Assembly (NCBI GenBank): GCA_913060895.1
Contig: CAJXSN010000007.1
Coordinates: 1 to 64,000 of the forward strand
Length of the DNA stretch: 64,000 nucleotides
Origin: an uncultured Sphingomonadaceae bacterium
GTDB taxonomy: Bacteria; Pseudomonadota; Alphaproteobacteria; Sphingomonadales; Sphingomonadaceae
Reading direction: 5' to 3'
Part shown: positions 8,535 through 17,234 of the stretch, one piece after another
How positions within the stretch are numbered: position 1 is the first letter of the stretch
Layout: the number at the start of each line of letters is the position of its first letter
The notes under the pieces: model-generated
The model's database searches: none
Seen by the model: the letters and a program-made list of their open reading frames with translations, nothing else
What the model was told of the DNA's origin: nothing
Translations under genes and position numbers: made by a program

Positions 8535-8921
8535 ATGGCAAAAGCTATCGACCAAACACGTAGGAACGTCGCGCCGCAGCAAACCGCATCGGACGCCCGC
8601 GACTGGCGAAAGGCGATGAGCGACAATGTTGCCTATGCATTGCTGGTTTACACCGGGCTGCAGATTTTCGTGACTATCGGCGCGCTGAAGGAAGGCACGT
8701 CGACCATCCTCCCCTATTTTGCCCTTATCGTGCTGGTAGCGGCAATTATTCCCGCCTGCCGTGCGGTCGAGGCGCGCTGGAGGTATCTGAACGATGCCGA
8801 AGCACATGATCCTGCGCTGTCAGGCCAGTTCCGCCGCGATCAGGCGATGCTGTGGCTGCTGGCCATCGGTCTGCCTTTCCTGCTGACAGGTTTGTTCAAG
8901 GCATTTCTCGCTTTGGCCTGA
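8535..8921 (+). CDS. Small integral membrane protein of unknown function
   Basis: A 128-residue protein starting at an ATG preceded by a GGGGAGAGAG ribosome-binding region. After a polar N-terminus of about 35 residues come three likely membrane helices: YALLVYTGLQIFVTIGAL, the segment ending in FALIVLVAAIIPAC, and LWLLAIGLPFLLTGLFKAFLALA. A charged loop with an RWRYLND motif separates the second and third. I do not recognise a family. It is followed 88 bases later by the BON-MscS channel on the same strand and may be cotranscribed with it. Confidence 0.7.
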   Translation: MAKAIDQTRRNVAPQQTASDARDWRKAMSDNVAYALLVYTGLQIFVTIGALKEGTSTILPYFALIVLVAAIIPACRAVEARWRYLNDAEAHDPALSGQFRRDQAMLWLLAIGLPFLLTGLFKAFLALA

Positions 8922-9009
8922 GCCTTAATTGCCGGCCATCGGAGACGTTTGCGGGAACAGGGTGTATGCCCCGCTCGTCTTGGCAAACATGGCGGCAGGG
9001 GTTCTTTCG

Positions 9010-10434
9010 ATGATGAAATACGTTGCGGCTCTGGCCGCGCTGATGATGGGCGCGCAACTGGCGGCGCTGCCACTGGCCGCTCCTGCAGAGAGCGAAGCGG
9101 TTCAAGCCGCCCCGGAAACGCAGATTTCCGCGCCTTCCGCCGATGGTGCAGATAACGCGATAAAAAACCGGATAGCGGGAATATTCGACGAACTGCCCGA
9201 GCTGGAAAAGGTCGGGTTCGATGTTAGATCCGGCGTGGTTATCCTGTCGGGAACAGTGCCCGATGCCGATGCAATGGCGCGCGCGGAAGAGATTGCCGGG
9301 CGGATCGACGGAGTGGCCACGGTACGCAACGAGATCGAACGCTCCGCGACGGTCGATGACGGTATCGGTGTGCTTGGCAATCTGGGCGAACGGGCGGCAA
9401 AGCTGACAGCCATGCTGCCACTAATCGGTCTTGCGCTGCTGATCGGCCTTGCCATCGCGGCCACCGGTTACGCGATTGCGGCCTTCAGGCCGTTATGGAA
9501 CCGGATCGCGCCCAATGGTTTTCTGGCAGAGCTGATTGCCAGTGCAATCCGCTTCATCTTCGTGGTGCTGGGCATTGTAATCGCGCTCGACATTATCGGT
9601 GCGGGCGCGCTGTTGGGGGCGGTTCTGGGCGGGGCCGGTGTGGTCGGTATCGCGCTGGGTTTCGCCATGCGCGACACGATAGAAAATTATGTCGCGTCCC
9701 TGATGCTCAGCCTGCGCCAGCCGTTCCGCGCCAACGATCATGTGCTGATCGATGATAAGGAAGGCCGGGTGATTCGCCTGACCAGCCGGGCCACAATCCT
9801 GATGACACTGGATGGCAACCATCTGCGCATTCCCAACGGGCAGGTATTCCGCGCCATCATCCTGAATTACACCCGCAATCCGCAGCGCCGGTTCGAGTTC
9901 GATCTGGGCGTGGATGCGGATGACGATGCGCAGGCGGCCCGCGTTCTGGGCCGTGCGACACTGCAGGCGCTGCCCTTCGTTCTGGCAACACCGCCAGCGG
10001 AGGCGCGGATTGTGGAAGTGGGCGATTCCAATGTGCTGATCCGGTTCATGGGCTGGATCGACCAGAACGAAGCGGACTGGAACAAGGCCCAGAGCCGCGC
10101 AATACCGGCGGTAAAGACCGCACTGGAAGATGCAGGGTTCGGCCTGCCGGAACCGATTTATCGCCTGCGCTTCGACCCACGGACCACGCCGCTGCCGTTC
10201 AGCAATATCGCAGAAGGGCAGGCAGCGAATACGCCTTCATCGACCACGCAAGAGCAGCCTTCCGGGCCGGAGAGTACCAAGGCATCACGCACGCCGAGGC
10301 GCAAGTCTGCTTCCTCGCTGGAAGAAGAAGACATGCGGCCGGCGGACGATATTGCCGATATGGTGGAGGCTGAGCGCGCTTCTGGCGGTGACGGGGAAAA
10401 CGATTTGCTCGATTCCGCGCGGCCGGTGGAATAA
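9010..10434 (+). CDS. Mechanosensitive channel (MscS family) with N-terminal BON domain
   Basis: A 474-residue membrane protein. The chosen ATG follows a GCAGGGG ribosome binding site and begins a signal peptide (MMKYVAALAALMMGAQ...). Residues about 40-110 form a BON domain (VRSGVVILSGTVPDADAMARAEEIAGRI), a fold that often binds membranes or glycans in the periplasm. Then come membrane helices and the MscS pore helix and beta domain, with LGGAGVVGIALGFAMRDTIENYVAS and LRQPFRANDHVLIDD. The C-terminal 80 residues are polar and Ser/Glu-rich, likely disordered. It would release solutes on hypo-osmotic stress. It is one of three MscS-type genes in the window and the only one with a BON domain. Confidence 0.88.
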   Translation: MMKYVAALAALMMGAQLAALPLAAPAESEAVQAAPETQISAPSADGADNAIKNRIAGIFDELPELEKVGFDVRSGVVILSGTVPDADAMARAEEIAGRIDGVATVRNEIERSATVDDGIGVLGNLGERAAKLTAMLPLIGLALLIGLAIAATGYAIAAFRPLWNRIAPNGFLAELIASAIRFIFVVLGIVIALDIIGAGALLGAVLGGAGVVGIALGFAMRDTIENYVASLMLSLRQPFRANDHVLIDDKEGRVIRLTSRATILMTLDGNHLRIPNGQVFRAIILNYTRNPQRRFEFDLGVDADDDAQAARVLGRATLQALPFVLATPPAEARIVEVGDSNVLIRFMGWIDQNEADWNKAQSRAIPAVKTALEDAGFGLPEPIYRLRFDPRTTPLPFSNIAEGQAANTPSSTTQEQPSGPESTKASRTPRRKSASSLEEEDMRPADDIADMVEAERASGGDGENDLLDSARPVE

Positions 10435-10465
10435 TTCGCGGCTCTTACAGCCGGAATTATCAGGC

Positions 10466-10999
10466 TCAGCCTTCGGTCTTCTCTCGTTCCACAGCTTCGA
10501 GCACGATCTGGCGCGCTTCGGCGGCATCGCCCCATTTGCCGATGCGAACCCACTTCTCCTTCTCCAGATCCTTGTAGTGCGTGAAGAAGTGTTCGATCTG
10601 CTGGAAGATGATGCTGGGCAGATCCTTCGTCTCACCGACATCCGAATAATACGGGAAGGTTGTGTCCACCGGCACGCAGATCAGCTTCTCGTCGCCGCCA
10701 TGCTCGTCTTCCAGATTGAGCACGCCGATCGGGCGGGCACGCACGACGCAGCCAGCGATAAACGGGCTTCGCGCGATAACCAACGCATCCAGCGGATCGC
10801 CGTCGGGCGACAGGGTGTGCGGCACAAAACCGTAATTGGCGGGGTAACGCATAGGCGTGTGCAGGATACGGTCGACGAACAGCGCGCCCGATGCCTTGTC
10901 GAATTCGTATTTCACAGGCTCGCCGCCGGTGGGCACTTCGATAATGACATTGAGTTCTTCCGGCACATTTTCGCCGGTAGGGATTAGGTCGATACGCAT
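10466..10999 (-). CDS. ppa: Inorganic pyrophosphatase
   Basis: A soluble family I pyrophosphatase that hydrolyses PPi to two phosphates, pulling biosynthetic reactions forward. The 177-residue product from the ATG at 10999 starts MRIDLIPTG, like other alphaproteobacterial enzymes. It has the metal-binding signature DGDPLDALV (about 65-73), plus YEFDK near the N-terminus and FFTHYKDLEK near the C-terminus. A GTG at 11038 would add 13 residues that do not look family-like. It is convergent with the BON-MscS gene (31 bases apart) and divergent from hisS. Confidence 0.95.
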   Translation of the reverse strand: MRIDLIPTGENVPEELNVIIEVPTGGEPVKYEFDKASGALFVDRILHTPMRYPANYGFVPHTLSPDGDPLDALVIARSPFIAGCVVRARPIGVLNLEDEHGGDEKLICVPVDTTFPYYSDVGETKDLPSIIFQQIEHFFTHYKDLEKEKWVRIGKWGDAAEARQIVLEAVEREKTEG

Positions 11000-11129
11000 G
11001 TAATATTTCTCGCTTGTCGCTGCTGACGCGTTTGCCACCCTCTAGCGCGAGGGGCCTGTCACGCAACCGTGAAACTGCTGCAGCGCAGCAATATTGCGGC
11101 AGGCGGCCCTCTGGCCTAAGTGGCCGGTC

Positions 11130-12413
11130 ATGCCCAAAACACCACAAGCCATACGCGGAACGCAGGACATTTTCGGCCCCGATGCGGAGTCCTTCGCTTT
11201 TGTCGTCGAGACGTTCGAGCGGGTGCGCAAGCTTTACCGTTTCCGCCGCATCGAAATGCCGGTGTTTGAAAAGACCGATGTGTTCGCTCGCTCGCTGGGC
11301 GAAACCACCGATGTCGTGTCGAAGGAAATGTATTCCTTCGATGATCGCGGCGGGGAATCACTGACCTTGCGCCCTGAATTTACTGCTGGAATTGCCCGCG
11401 CGTTCCTGACCAATGGCTGGCAGCAGCACGTTCCGCTGAAGGTGGGCACCCACGGCCCGCTGTTTCGCTACGAGCGGCCGCAGAAAGGCCGCTATCGCCA
11501 GTTCCACCAGCTGGATGCTGAAATCATCGGGGCAGGCGAACCGCAGGCCGATGTGGAATTGCTGGCAATGGCCGACCAGCTGCTGCGCGAGCTGGGGATC
11601 GCCACTGGTCCCGGGGGCGTGACCCTGCATCTCAATACGCTGGGAGACGGGACCAGTCGCGAAGCATGGCGTTCGGCGCTGATCGAGCATTTCCGCGCTG
11701 TGAAAGGCGACCTCAGCGACGATTCGCAGGAACGGCTGGAGAAGAACCCCTTGCGCATTCTGGACAGCAAGGACCGCCGCGACCGCCCATTCGTGGCCGG
11801 TGCGCCGAAGATCGACGCATTCCTGTCCGAGGATGCGCTGCGCTTCTTTGATGATGTGAAATCCGGACTCGATGCAGCCGATGTGAAGTGGAAGCGCGCC
11901 GACAGCCTTGTGCGCGGGCTCGACTATTACCGCCACACAGCGTTTGAATTCATTCCCGACGAAGGCAGCGCCGCAGCCGATGCACTGGGTAGCCAGAGCA
12001 CCATCCTTGGCGGAGGGCGCTATGATGGCCTGATGGAAAGCCTTAGTGGAACAGCGACGCCTGCGGTCGGCTGGGCGGCTGGGATCGAGCGGTTGGCGAT
12101 GTTGGTGGGGGAGAAGTCACCAGAAGCAGGCGTGGCAATTTTGCCTGAAAGCGATGAGCTTGAGGCGAAAGCCAGTGCGACTGCGGCATTGCTCAGGCGG
12201 GGAGGTGTGAACTGCTGGACTGCGTTTAAACAGAACCCCAAAAAGCGGGGAATCAAGGCGCGAACCGACGGAGTTAATGCAGCGCTTTACGTTCGGGCGA
12301 CTGACGATCCAGACGGAGAATTTAAACTCACCAACGTCTCGGATACAGCTGGGGAAGTGAGTATCTCCGAGCGTGTGATATCCATCTTAGGCGAGGACCG
12401 CTTCGGCGGTTAG
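11130..12413 (+). CDS. hisS: Histidyl-tRNA synthetase
   Basis: A class II aminoacyl-tRNA synthetase charging tRNA-His. From the ATG at 11130 it has 427 residues. Motif 1 is in the first 60 residues, motif 2 is [16 protein letters not shown], the histidine-binding loop is [15 protein letters not shown] and motif 3 is [12 protein letters not shown]. The catalytic core is normal. The last roughly 100 residues (anticodon-binding domain) are divergent: the usual ILGEDE-type segment is not recognisable, replaced by [14 protein letters not shown]. The base composition of this end is more A-rich than the rest. Alphaproteobacteria are known for an unusual HisRS/tRNA-His pair, which may explain the divergence. 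Confidence 0.92.
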   Translation: MPKTPQAIRGTQDIFGPDAESFAFVVETFERVRKLYRFRRIEMPVFEKTDVFARSLGETTDVVSKEMYSFDDRGGESLTLRPEFTAGIARAFLTNGWQQHVPLKVGTHGPLFRYERPQKGRYRQFHQLDAEIIGAGEPQADVELLAMADQLLRELGIATGPGGVTLHLNTLGDGTSREAWRSALIEHFRAVKGDLSDDSQERLEKNPLRILDSKDRRDRPFVAGAPKIDAFLSEDALRFFDDVKSGLDAADVKWKRADSLVRGLDYYRHTAFEFIPDEGSAAADALGSQSTILGGGRYDGLMESLSGTATPAVGWAAGIERLAMLVGEKSPEAGVAILPESDELEAKASATAALLRRGGVNCWTAFKQNPKKRGIKARTDGVNAALYVRATDDPDGEFKLTNVSDTAGEVSISERVISILGEDRFGG

Positions 12414-12570
12414 ATGCGCTTTGTCGCACCGCGCCTGGTCCGCTGCCCAGCTTTCCATTGCGTGACAGCGCAGCAGACAAGACAGCGAAGAAATCACTTC
12501 CCTACACGCTACGCCTGCCCTTAAACCGGCAGCACCGATCCTGTTGGATTGGCCTCGTTTTACGCCCGAT

Positions 12571-12656
12571 GTGTCAACTTGCTTCCGCAATCTATTTTCA
12601 ATCAAACCAATAGCTTGAGCCCATTGCCAAGGGTGACACAGTGTCAAATGTGTCAA
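12571..12656 (+). promoter_or_regulatory. Palindrome and GTGTCAA repeats upstream of prfA
   Basis: A 13-bp palindrome, TGACAC-A-GTGTCA (12634-12646), fills the spacer of a possible promoter TTGCCA (12624-12629) N17 AATGTG (12647-12652), about 30 bases before the prfA start. GTGTCAA occurs at 12571, within the palindrome and again at 12650. It looks like an operator, but no regulator is evident nearby. The rest of the 263-base gap after hisS shows nothing I recognise. Confidence 0.35.
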
Positions 12657-12676
12657 GCTTGTAGGATTTTTCCATC

Positions 12677-13744
12677 GTGACCATTCCCGACGAACGCCTG
12701 CGCCATCTGAGCGACCGCTTTGCGGAACTGGAAGCGCGTATGGCGTCCGGCCAGCTGGAAGGCGATGCGTTTGTGCAGGCCAGCCGCGATTATGCGGAAC
12801 TGGAGCCGGTGGCGAACACGGCGGCGCAGGTGCAGGCGATGCGGGCCGAAGCGGCCGAGCTGGAAGACATGCTTTCAGATCCGGAAATGAAGGCAATGGC
12901 CGAGGAAGATCTGGCGCTACTGAGGGTGAAGCTGCCCGAGGCGGAGCGCTCTCTCGCCATCGCCATGCTGCCACGCGATTCTGCCGATGCGCGGCCTGCG
13001 ATGCTGGAAATCCGCGCTGGCACCGGCGGTGACGAAGCGGCTTTGTTCGCAGGCGATCTGTACCGGATGTATGAAAAATATGCTGCCGAACAAGGCTGGA
13101 AGGTGGAGCCTGTCAGCATGAGCGCCAGCGAAGTCGGCGGCTTCAAGGAAATAGTCGCCAATGTGCGCGGCACCGGCGTTTTTGCGAAACTGAAATTCGA
13201 AAGCGGGGTTCACCGCGTGCAGCGCGTACCGGTGACCGAAAGCGGCGGACGCATCCATACCAGCGCAGCCACAGTGGCAGTGCTGCCCGAACCGGACGAG
13301 GTGGACGTCCATATCGACCCGACCGAACTGAAGATCGACACCTACCGCGCCAGCGGGGCGGGCGGCCAGCACGTGAACACCACCGACAGCGCGATCCGCA
13401 TCACCCACTTGCCCACGAACACGGTTGTCACCTGTCAGGACGGGCGTAGCCAGCACAAGAACAAGGAAAAGGCGATGCAGGTCCTGCGCGCCCGCCTGTA
13501 CGAGGCCCAGCGCGAGGAAGCGCAAGGGGCAGAGGCCGAAGCGCGCAAGGCGATGGTCGGCAGCGGCGACCGTTCGGAACGCATCCGCACCTACAATTTC
13601 CCGCAAGGCCGTGTGACCGATCATCGCATCGGTCTGACGCTGCACAAACTGCCCGAAATCCTTGCTGGAACGGGTATTGGCGAATTGCTCGATGCTTTGA
13701 TTGCCGAGGACGAAGCCAAGCGGCTCGCCACTCTGGCCGAATAG
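12677..13744 (+). CDS. prfA: Peptide chain release factor 1
   Basis: RF1 ends translation at UAA and UAG. The 355-residue protein has the stop-codon-reading tripeptide PVT at residues 185-187 ([16 protein letters not shown]) and the catalytic GGQ at 229-231 ([16 protein letters not shown]), whose glutamine is methylated by PrmC. The start is a GTG with little Shine-Dalgarno. prmC follows 9 bases later, so the modifying enzyme and its target form an operon. Confidence 0.97.
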   Translation: MTIPDERLRHLSDRFAELEARMASGQLEGDAFVQASRDYAELEPVANTAAQVQAMRAEAAELEDMLSDPEMKAMAEEDLALLRVKLPEAERSLAIAMLPRDSADARPAMLEIRAGTGGDEAALFAGDLYRMYEKYAAEQGWKVEPVSMSASEVGGFKEIVANVRGTGVFAKLKFESGVHRVQRVPVTESGGRIHTSAATVAVLPEPDEVDVHIDPTELKIDTYRASGAGGQHVNTTDSAIRITHLPTNTVVTCQDGRSQHKNKEKAMQVLRARLYEAQREEAQGAEAEARKAMVGSGDRSERIRTYNFPQGRVTDHRIGLTLHKLPEILAGTGIGELLDALIAEDEAKRLATLAE

Positions 13745-13753
13745 GGCGGGCTG

Positions 13754-14626
13754 ATGGACATAATGTCAGTCGCGCAGGCCATTCGGGCGGGTGCGGAACG
13801 GCTGGCCCATGCCGGCGGAACCCCTTCCGATACGCCGCGCATGGACGCCGAATGGCTGATGGCAGAGGCATTGGGCTGCGATCGCAGTACGATGCTGCTA
13901 TCGCGCATGAATACCCCGGTGCCGCCCCGGTTCGAGGGGCTGGTAGAGCGGCGGGTGTCGGGCGAACCGCTGGCCTATGTTCTGGGCCAGCAATCGTTTT
14001 TCGGGCGCGACTTCGTGGTTTCTTCCGATGTCCTGATCCCGCGTGCCGACAGCGAGGCGGTAGTCGCCGCCGCGCTCCAGTTGCTGCCCGCCAATGCGCG
14101 CATTCTGGACTGCGGGACAGGGTCAGGCGCGCTGCTGCTGACACTGCTGAGCGAGGCTGACAGCGCGACCGGCATCGGTATCGACAGTTCCCCCGCCGCG
14201 CTCGATATCGCCAGCACGAATATCGACAGGCACGCCCTGAACGGGAGGGCGGAACTGCGGCTGGCCGACTGGACGAAAGATGGATGGGCCAGCACTCTGG
14301 GGCAGTTTGACATGGTGATCGCCAATCCGCCCTATGTCGAAACGGGAGCGGTACTGGATGCAAGCGTGCGCGATTACGAACCGCACGGCGCGCTGTTTGC
14401 CGGCAGTGACGGGCTGGATGATTACCGCATTCTGATCCCGCATTTGCCGGCTCTGGTTCAACCTGGCGGTGTCGCAGTGCTTGAAATCGGCTGGAAGCAG
14501 GCAGATGCGGTGGAGGATCTTTGCAGTGCAATTGGCGCGTCCTGTGAACTGGTCCGCGATCTGGCGCAAAGGCCGCGGGGAATGGTTTTGCGCTTTGGGC
14601 TTGGCAAAGGCGCGAGGGTTGGCTAG
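13754..14626 (+). CDS. prmC: Release factor glutamine methyltransferase
   Basis: PrmC (HemK) transfers a methyl group from SAM to the GGQ glutamine of release factors. The 290-residue product has an N-terminal helical domain (1-85), the linker motif LIPRADSE, the SAM site ILDCGTGSGALLL (about 116-128) and the catalytic NPPYVE (about 192-197). Most bacteria have RPDTE in the linker; here it reads RADSE. It sits directly behind prfA in the usual order. Confidence 0.95.
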   Translation: MDIMSVAQAIRAGAERLAHAGGTPSDTPRMDAEWLMAEALGCDRSTMLLSRMNTPVPPRFEGLVERRVSGEPLAYVLGQQSFFGRDFVVSSDVLIPRADSEAVVAAALQLLPANARILDCGTGSGALLLTLLSEADSATGIGIDSSPAALDIASTNIDRHALNGRAELRLADWTKDGWASTLGQFDMVIANPPYVETGAVLDASVRDYEPHGALFAGSDGLDDYRILIPHLPALVQPGGVAVLEIGWKQADAVEDLCSAIGASCELVRDLAQRPRGMVLRFGLGKGARVG

Positions 14627-14826
14627 ATTGTAGTCAAGATCGGCGATGAGCGTTACTTTGCTCCCGCGGTCTTGATCCAACATTTGCAGCGAATTCGTGG
14701 CACCGGTGGTGCTGTGTATTCAGGTCAGATGTAGGGCCGCGTTTCCAGGCCATTCAGGCGGGCGCGGCAAGGGGCTTTGCGGGTGCGCCCCGAACGGTAG
14801 CGCCCGATAATAAGGAAGAGTATTCC

Positions 14827-15591
14827 TTGAACAATCAACGTAATAACAATAACCGTCGTCGTAGTCGTAACAACAGCCGCAATCAGGGCGGTGGCAATCC
14901 TAATGCGATGAACCGCATTGATAGCCGCTCTCGCGGTAATGCGCCTCAATTGCTCGATAAGTACAAGAAGCTTGCGCAGGACGCCCACCATCATGGCGAC
15001 CGTGTGCAGCAGGAATATTATCTGCAGTTTGCGGACCATTATTTCCGCGTGATCGCCGACAACAAGGCCCGTCAGGACGAACAGCGCGCGAAGCGTAACG
15101 GTGATCGCGACAATGAGCGTGGTCAGGCGAACGACGATAGTGATGGAAACGATAACGGCGAAGATACGCGCCGGCCCCGTCGCAACAGCCGCCAGCGTAG
15201 CGATAATCGCGATGATAGTCGTGGAAACGACAATCGGCGCAGCAATGGTCGCGACGACCATGACAATGATCGCGGCGATACCAGCGCGGATCGTGACCGG
15301 GATCAGGATGACGACAATCGCCGTGACGATAATCGCTCCGATAGCCGCAGCGACAAGGACAGTGATCGGGATGATGCCCCGGAACAGCCTGTCAAACCTG
15401 CACCGCGCGCCCGCAAGCCCCGGGCGAAACCGGCTGCGAAGAAATCCGATGCAAGTGGAGAAATCGACGCGGCGGTCCTGCCCCCGTCCATTTCCAGCGA
15501 ACCCGCCGAGGAAAAGCCCAAGCGGGCTCCGCGTCGCCGCAAGCCGAAGGCGGATGAAAGCGGCGGTGACACGTTGAGCGTCGCCAGCTGA
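14827..15591 (+). CDS. DUF4167 domain protein with a disordered Arg/Asp/Asn-rich tail
   Basis: A 254-residue protein that starts at a TTG preceded by AAGGAAGAG six bases upstream. The N-terminus is Asn/Arg-rich (NNNNRRRSRNN). Residues about 38-85 are the conserved DUF4167 helix pair, with APQLLDKYKKLAQDAHHHGDR and YLQFADHYFRVIADN. The remainder is low-complexity: D/R/N repeats (about 90-180) and then Pro/Ala/Lys stretches. Such charge-patterned tails often bind RNA, but no function is proven for the family. The gene is found across Alphaproteobacteria, often near prmC as here. The 200 bases upstream hold an imperfect inverted repeat (CAAGATCG / CGGTCTTG) without a T-run. Confidence 0.85.
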   Translation: MNNQRNNNNRRRSRNNSRNQGGGNPNAMNRIDSRSRGNAPQLLDKYKKLAQDAHHHGDRVQQEYYLQFADHYFRVIADNKARQDEQRAKRNGDRDNERGQANDDSDGNDNGEDTRRPRRNSRQRSDNRDDSRGNDNRRSNGRDDHDNDRGDTSADRDRDQDDDNRRDDNRSDSRSDKDSDRDDAPEQPVKPAPRARKPRAKPAAKKSDASGEIDAAVLPPSISSEPAEEKPKRAPRRRKPKADESGGDTLSVAS

Positions 15592-15598
15592 CAAGCCG

Positions 15599-17185
15599 AT
15601 GATCGGGCGCGGCGGCTTTTCAGGCGCAGATATGCTCCTTCGCTGGCCGCGCCTGACCGCGCTGCTTGCCGGAGCGATCGGGGCGACCGGCTATGTTCCT
15701 CTTGGCCTATGGCCGCTCACGATCGCCAGCTTGGCTGTGCTGGTATGGCTGGTTTGGCAAGCGAAGGGCTGGAAAAGCGCTGCGATGCGGGGATGGCTGT
15801 TCGGCCTCGCACATCTGACGCTGGCCAATAACTGGATCGCCACGGCCTTTACCCACCAGAGCGAAATGCCCGCTCTGCTTGGCTGGATCGCCGTTCCGCT
15901 ATTGTGCGCCTATCTGGCCGTCTATCCGGCACTGGCCGCTGCTCTGGCCCATAATGTCACAGCCCGGACCAGGGGTGGATTGGCCGCTTTTACCGGGCTG
16001 TTCGCTGCGTTCTGGATCGTCACCGAATGGCTGCGCGGCTGGGCCTTTACTGGCTATCCGTGGCCTCCGCTCGGCCTTGCGTTGCTCGGCCCGTTCGATC
16101 GGCCCGGCTGGGCCGCCGTTCTCCCCTTTACCGGCACCTACGCCTTGTCGGGGGTCGCCGTTCTGTTTGCAGGCGGTATTCTGTTGGCTGCCATCCACCG
16201 GCGCTGGGTTCCACTGGCGGCCGGTGTCGCCATCATTGTCGCAGGCACCTTCATACCGGTGGGTGAACCGCGCGAAGGCACTCTGCGCTACACGTTGGTC
16301 CAGCCGAATATCGAGCAGGCCGACCTGATCGATCCGCGCCAATACGAACCGTCTTTCCTCACTCTTGCAGGATTGAGCGTGCGTGGAAATACAGCCGAGC
16401 CGCGCCTTGTTACGTGGCCTGAATCCGGCTTGCCCGATTATCTGCGTCCCGGTTATCCTGCACGCTATTACGCCGCGACAACGGCCCGGTCGGACCCTGA
16501 TTTCGCGCGGCAGCGGATTGCGCAGGTGATCGGGCAGAACAGCCTTCTGCTGACCGGCGCAACCGAGCTGGAAATCGAGCAAGGCCGCGCCATCGGGGCA
16601 TACAACACTGTCACGGCACTGGATGATGGCGGCACCATCGTCGATACCTACAGCAAGGCGCATCTGGTCCCTTATGGCGAGTATCTGGCTCTGCGCTGGC
16701 TGCTCGAGCCGCTGGGCGCATCGCGGCTGGTGGCAGGTACTCTGGACTTCATCCCCGGGCCCGGCCCGCGCACTCTCGACCTGGGAGCATATGGGCGCGC
16801 AGGAGTGCAGATTTGTTACGAGATCGTGTTTTCGGGCCAGGTCGTCGATGCGGCGAATCGCCCTGACTATATCTTTAATCCGTCGAACGATGGCTGGTTC
16901 GGCAGCTGGGGCCCGCCGCAGCATCTGGCACAGGCGCGGCTCCGCGCTATCGAAGAGGGGTTGCCCGTGCTGCGGTCCACCACCACCGGTATCAGTGCGG
17001 TGATCGATGCGCGCGGCGTAGTGCGGCAATCGCTGGGTGCAGGGGTGCAGGACCGGCTGGAGGGGTTTGTCCCGCCAGCGCACCCCTCGACCCCGTTTGC
17101 CCGGCTTGGCAACTGGCTGCCGCTGGGCTGGGCTTTGCTGCTTCTGGTCGTCTCGCTTGTTGCCACGCGCCGTCGCCATCGCTAA
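15599..17185 (+). CDS. lnt: Apolipoprotein N-acyltransferase
   Basis: Lnt adds the third acyl chain to the N-terminal cysteine of lipoproteins in the inner membrane. The 528-residue protein has about seven membrane helices in its first 215 residues and a nitrilase-type periplasmic domain. The catalytic triad is visible: Glu275 (TWPESGLPDY), Lys353 (SKAHLVPYGEY) and Cys406 (GVQICYEIVF). NPSNDGWFG follows. A final helix is at about 510-525. The start could also be the ATG at residue 12. It lies 7 bases after the DUF4167 gene and 49 before metK. Confidence 0.95.
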   Translation: MIGRGGFSGADMLLRWPRLTALLAGAIGATGYVPLGLWPLTIASLAVLVWLVWQAKGWKSAAMRGWLFGLAHLTLANNWIATAFTHQSEMPALLGWIAVPLLCAYLAVYPALAAALAHNVTARTRGGLAAFTGLFAAFWIVTEWLRGWAFTGYPWPPLGLALLGPFDRPGWAAVLPFTGTYALSGVAVLFAGGILLAAIHRRWVPLAAGVAIIVAGTFIPVGEPREGTLRYTLVQPNIEQADLIDPRQYEPSFLTLAGLSVRGNTAEPRLVTWPESGLPDYLRPGYPARYYAATTARSDPDFARQRIAQVIGQNSLLLTGATELEIEQGRAIGAYNTVTALDDGGTIVDTYSKAHLVPYGEYLALRWLLEPLGASRLVAGTLDFIPGPGPRTLDLGAYGRAGVQICYEIVFSGQVVDAANRPDYIFNPSNDGWFGSWGPPQHLAQARLRAIEEGLPVLRSTTTGISAVIDARGVVRQSLGAGVQDRLEGFVPPAHPSTPFARLGNWLPLGWALLLLVVSLVATRRRHR

Positions 17186-17200
17186 GCCGCCAGACCAGAC

Positions 17201-17216
17201 ATAAAGCTTTCTTTAT
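17201..17216 (+). promoter_or_regulatory. AT-rich hairpin in the metK leader
   Basis: ATAAAG-CTTT-CTTTAT is a perfect 6-bp stem, 18 bases before the metK start and just before its GAGG ribosome binding site. I do not see a SAM or SAM/SAH riboswitch here. The hairpin may simply be leader structure. Confidence 0.25.
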
Positions 17217-17234
17217 ATCGAGGCAAAACTACCC

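Noticed and set aside
14725-15594. 289-codon hydrophobic minus-strand frame opposite the DUF4167 gene
   Set aside because: Its Ile/Val/Ala runs are the reverse complement of the Asp/Asn/Arg repeats (GAT/AAT read as ATC/ATT). The plus-strand gene has the domain and the ribosome binding site.
17186-17234. SAM or SAM/SAH riboswitch before metK
   Set aside because: The gap is only 49 bases and shows just one AT-rich hairpin. I cannot match any conserved riboswitch core.
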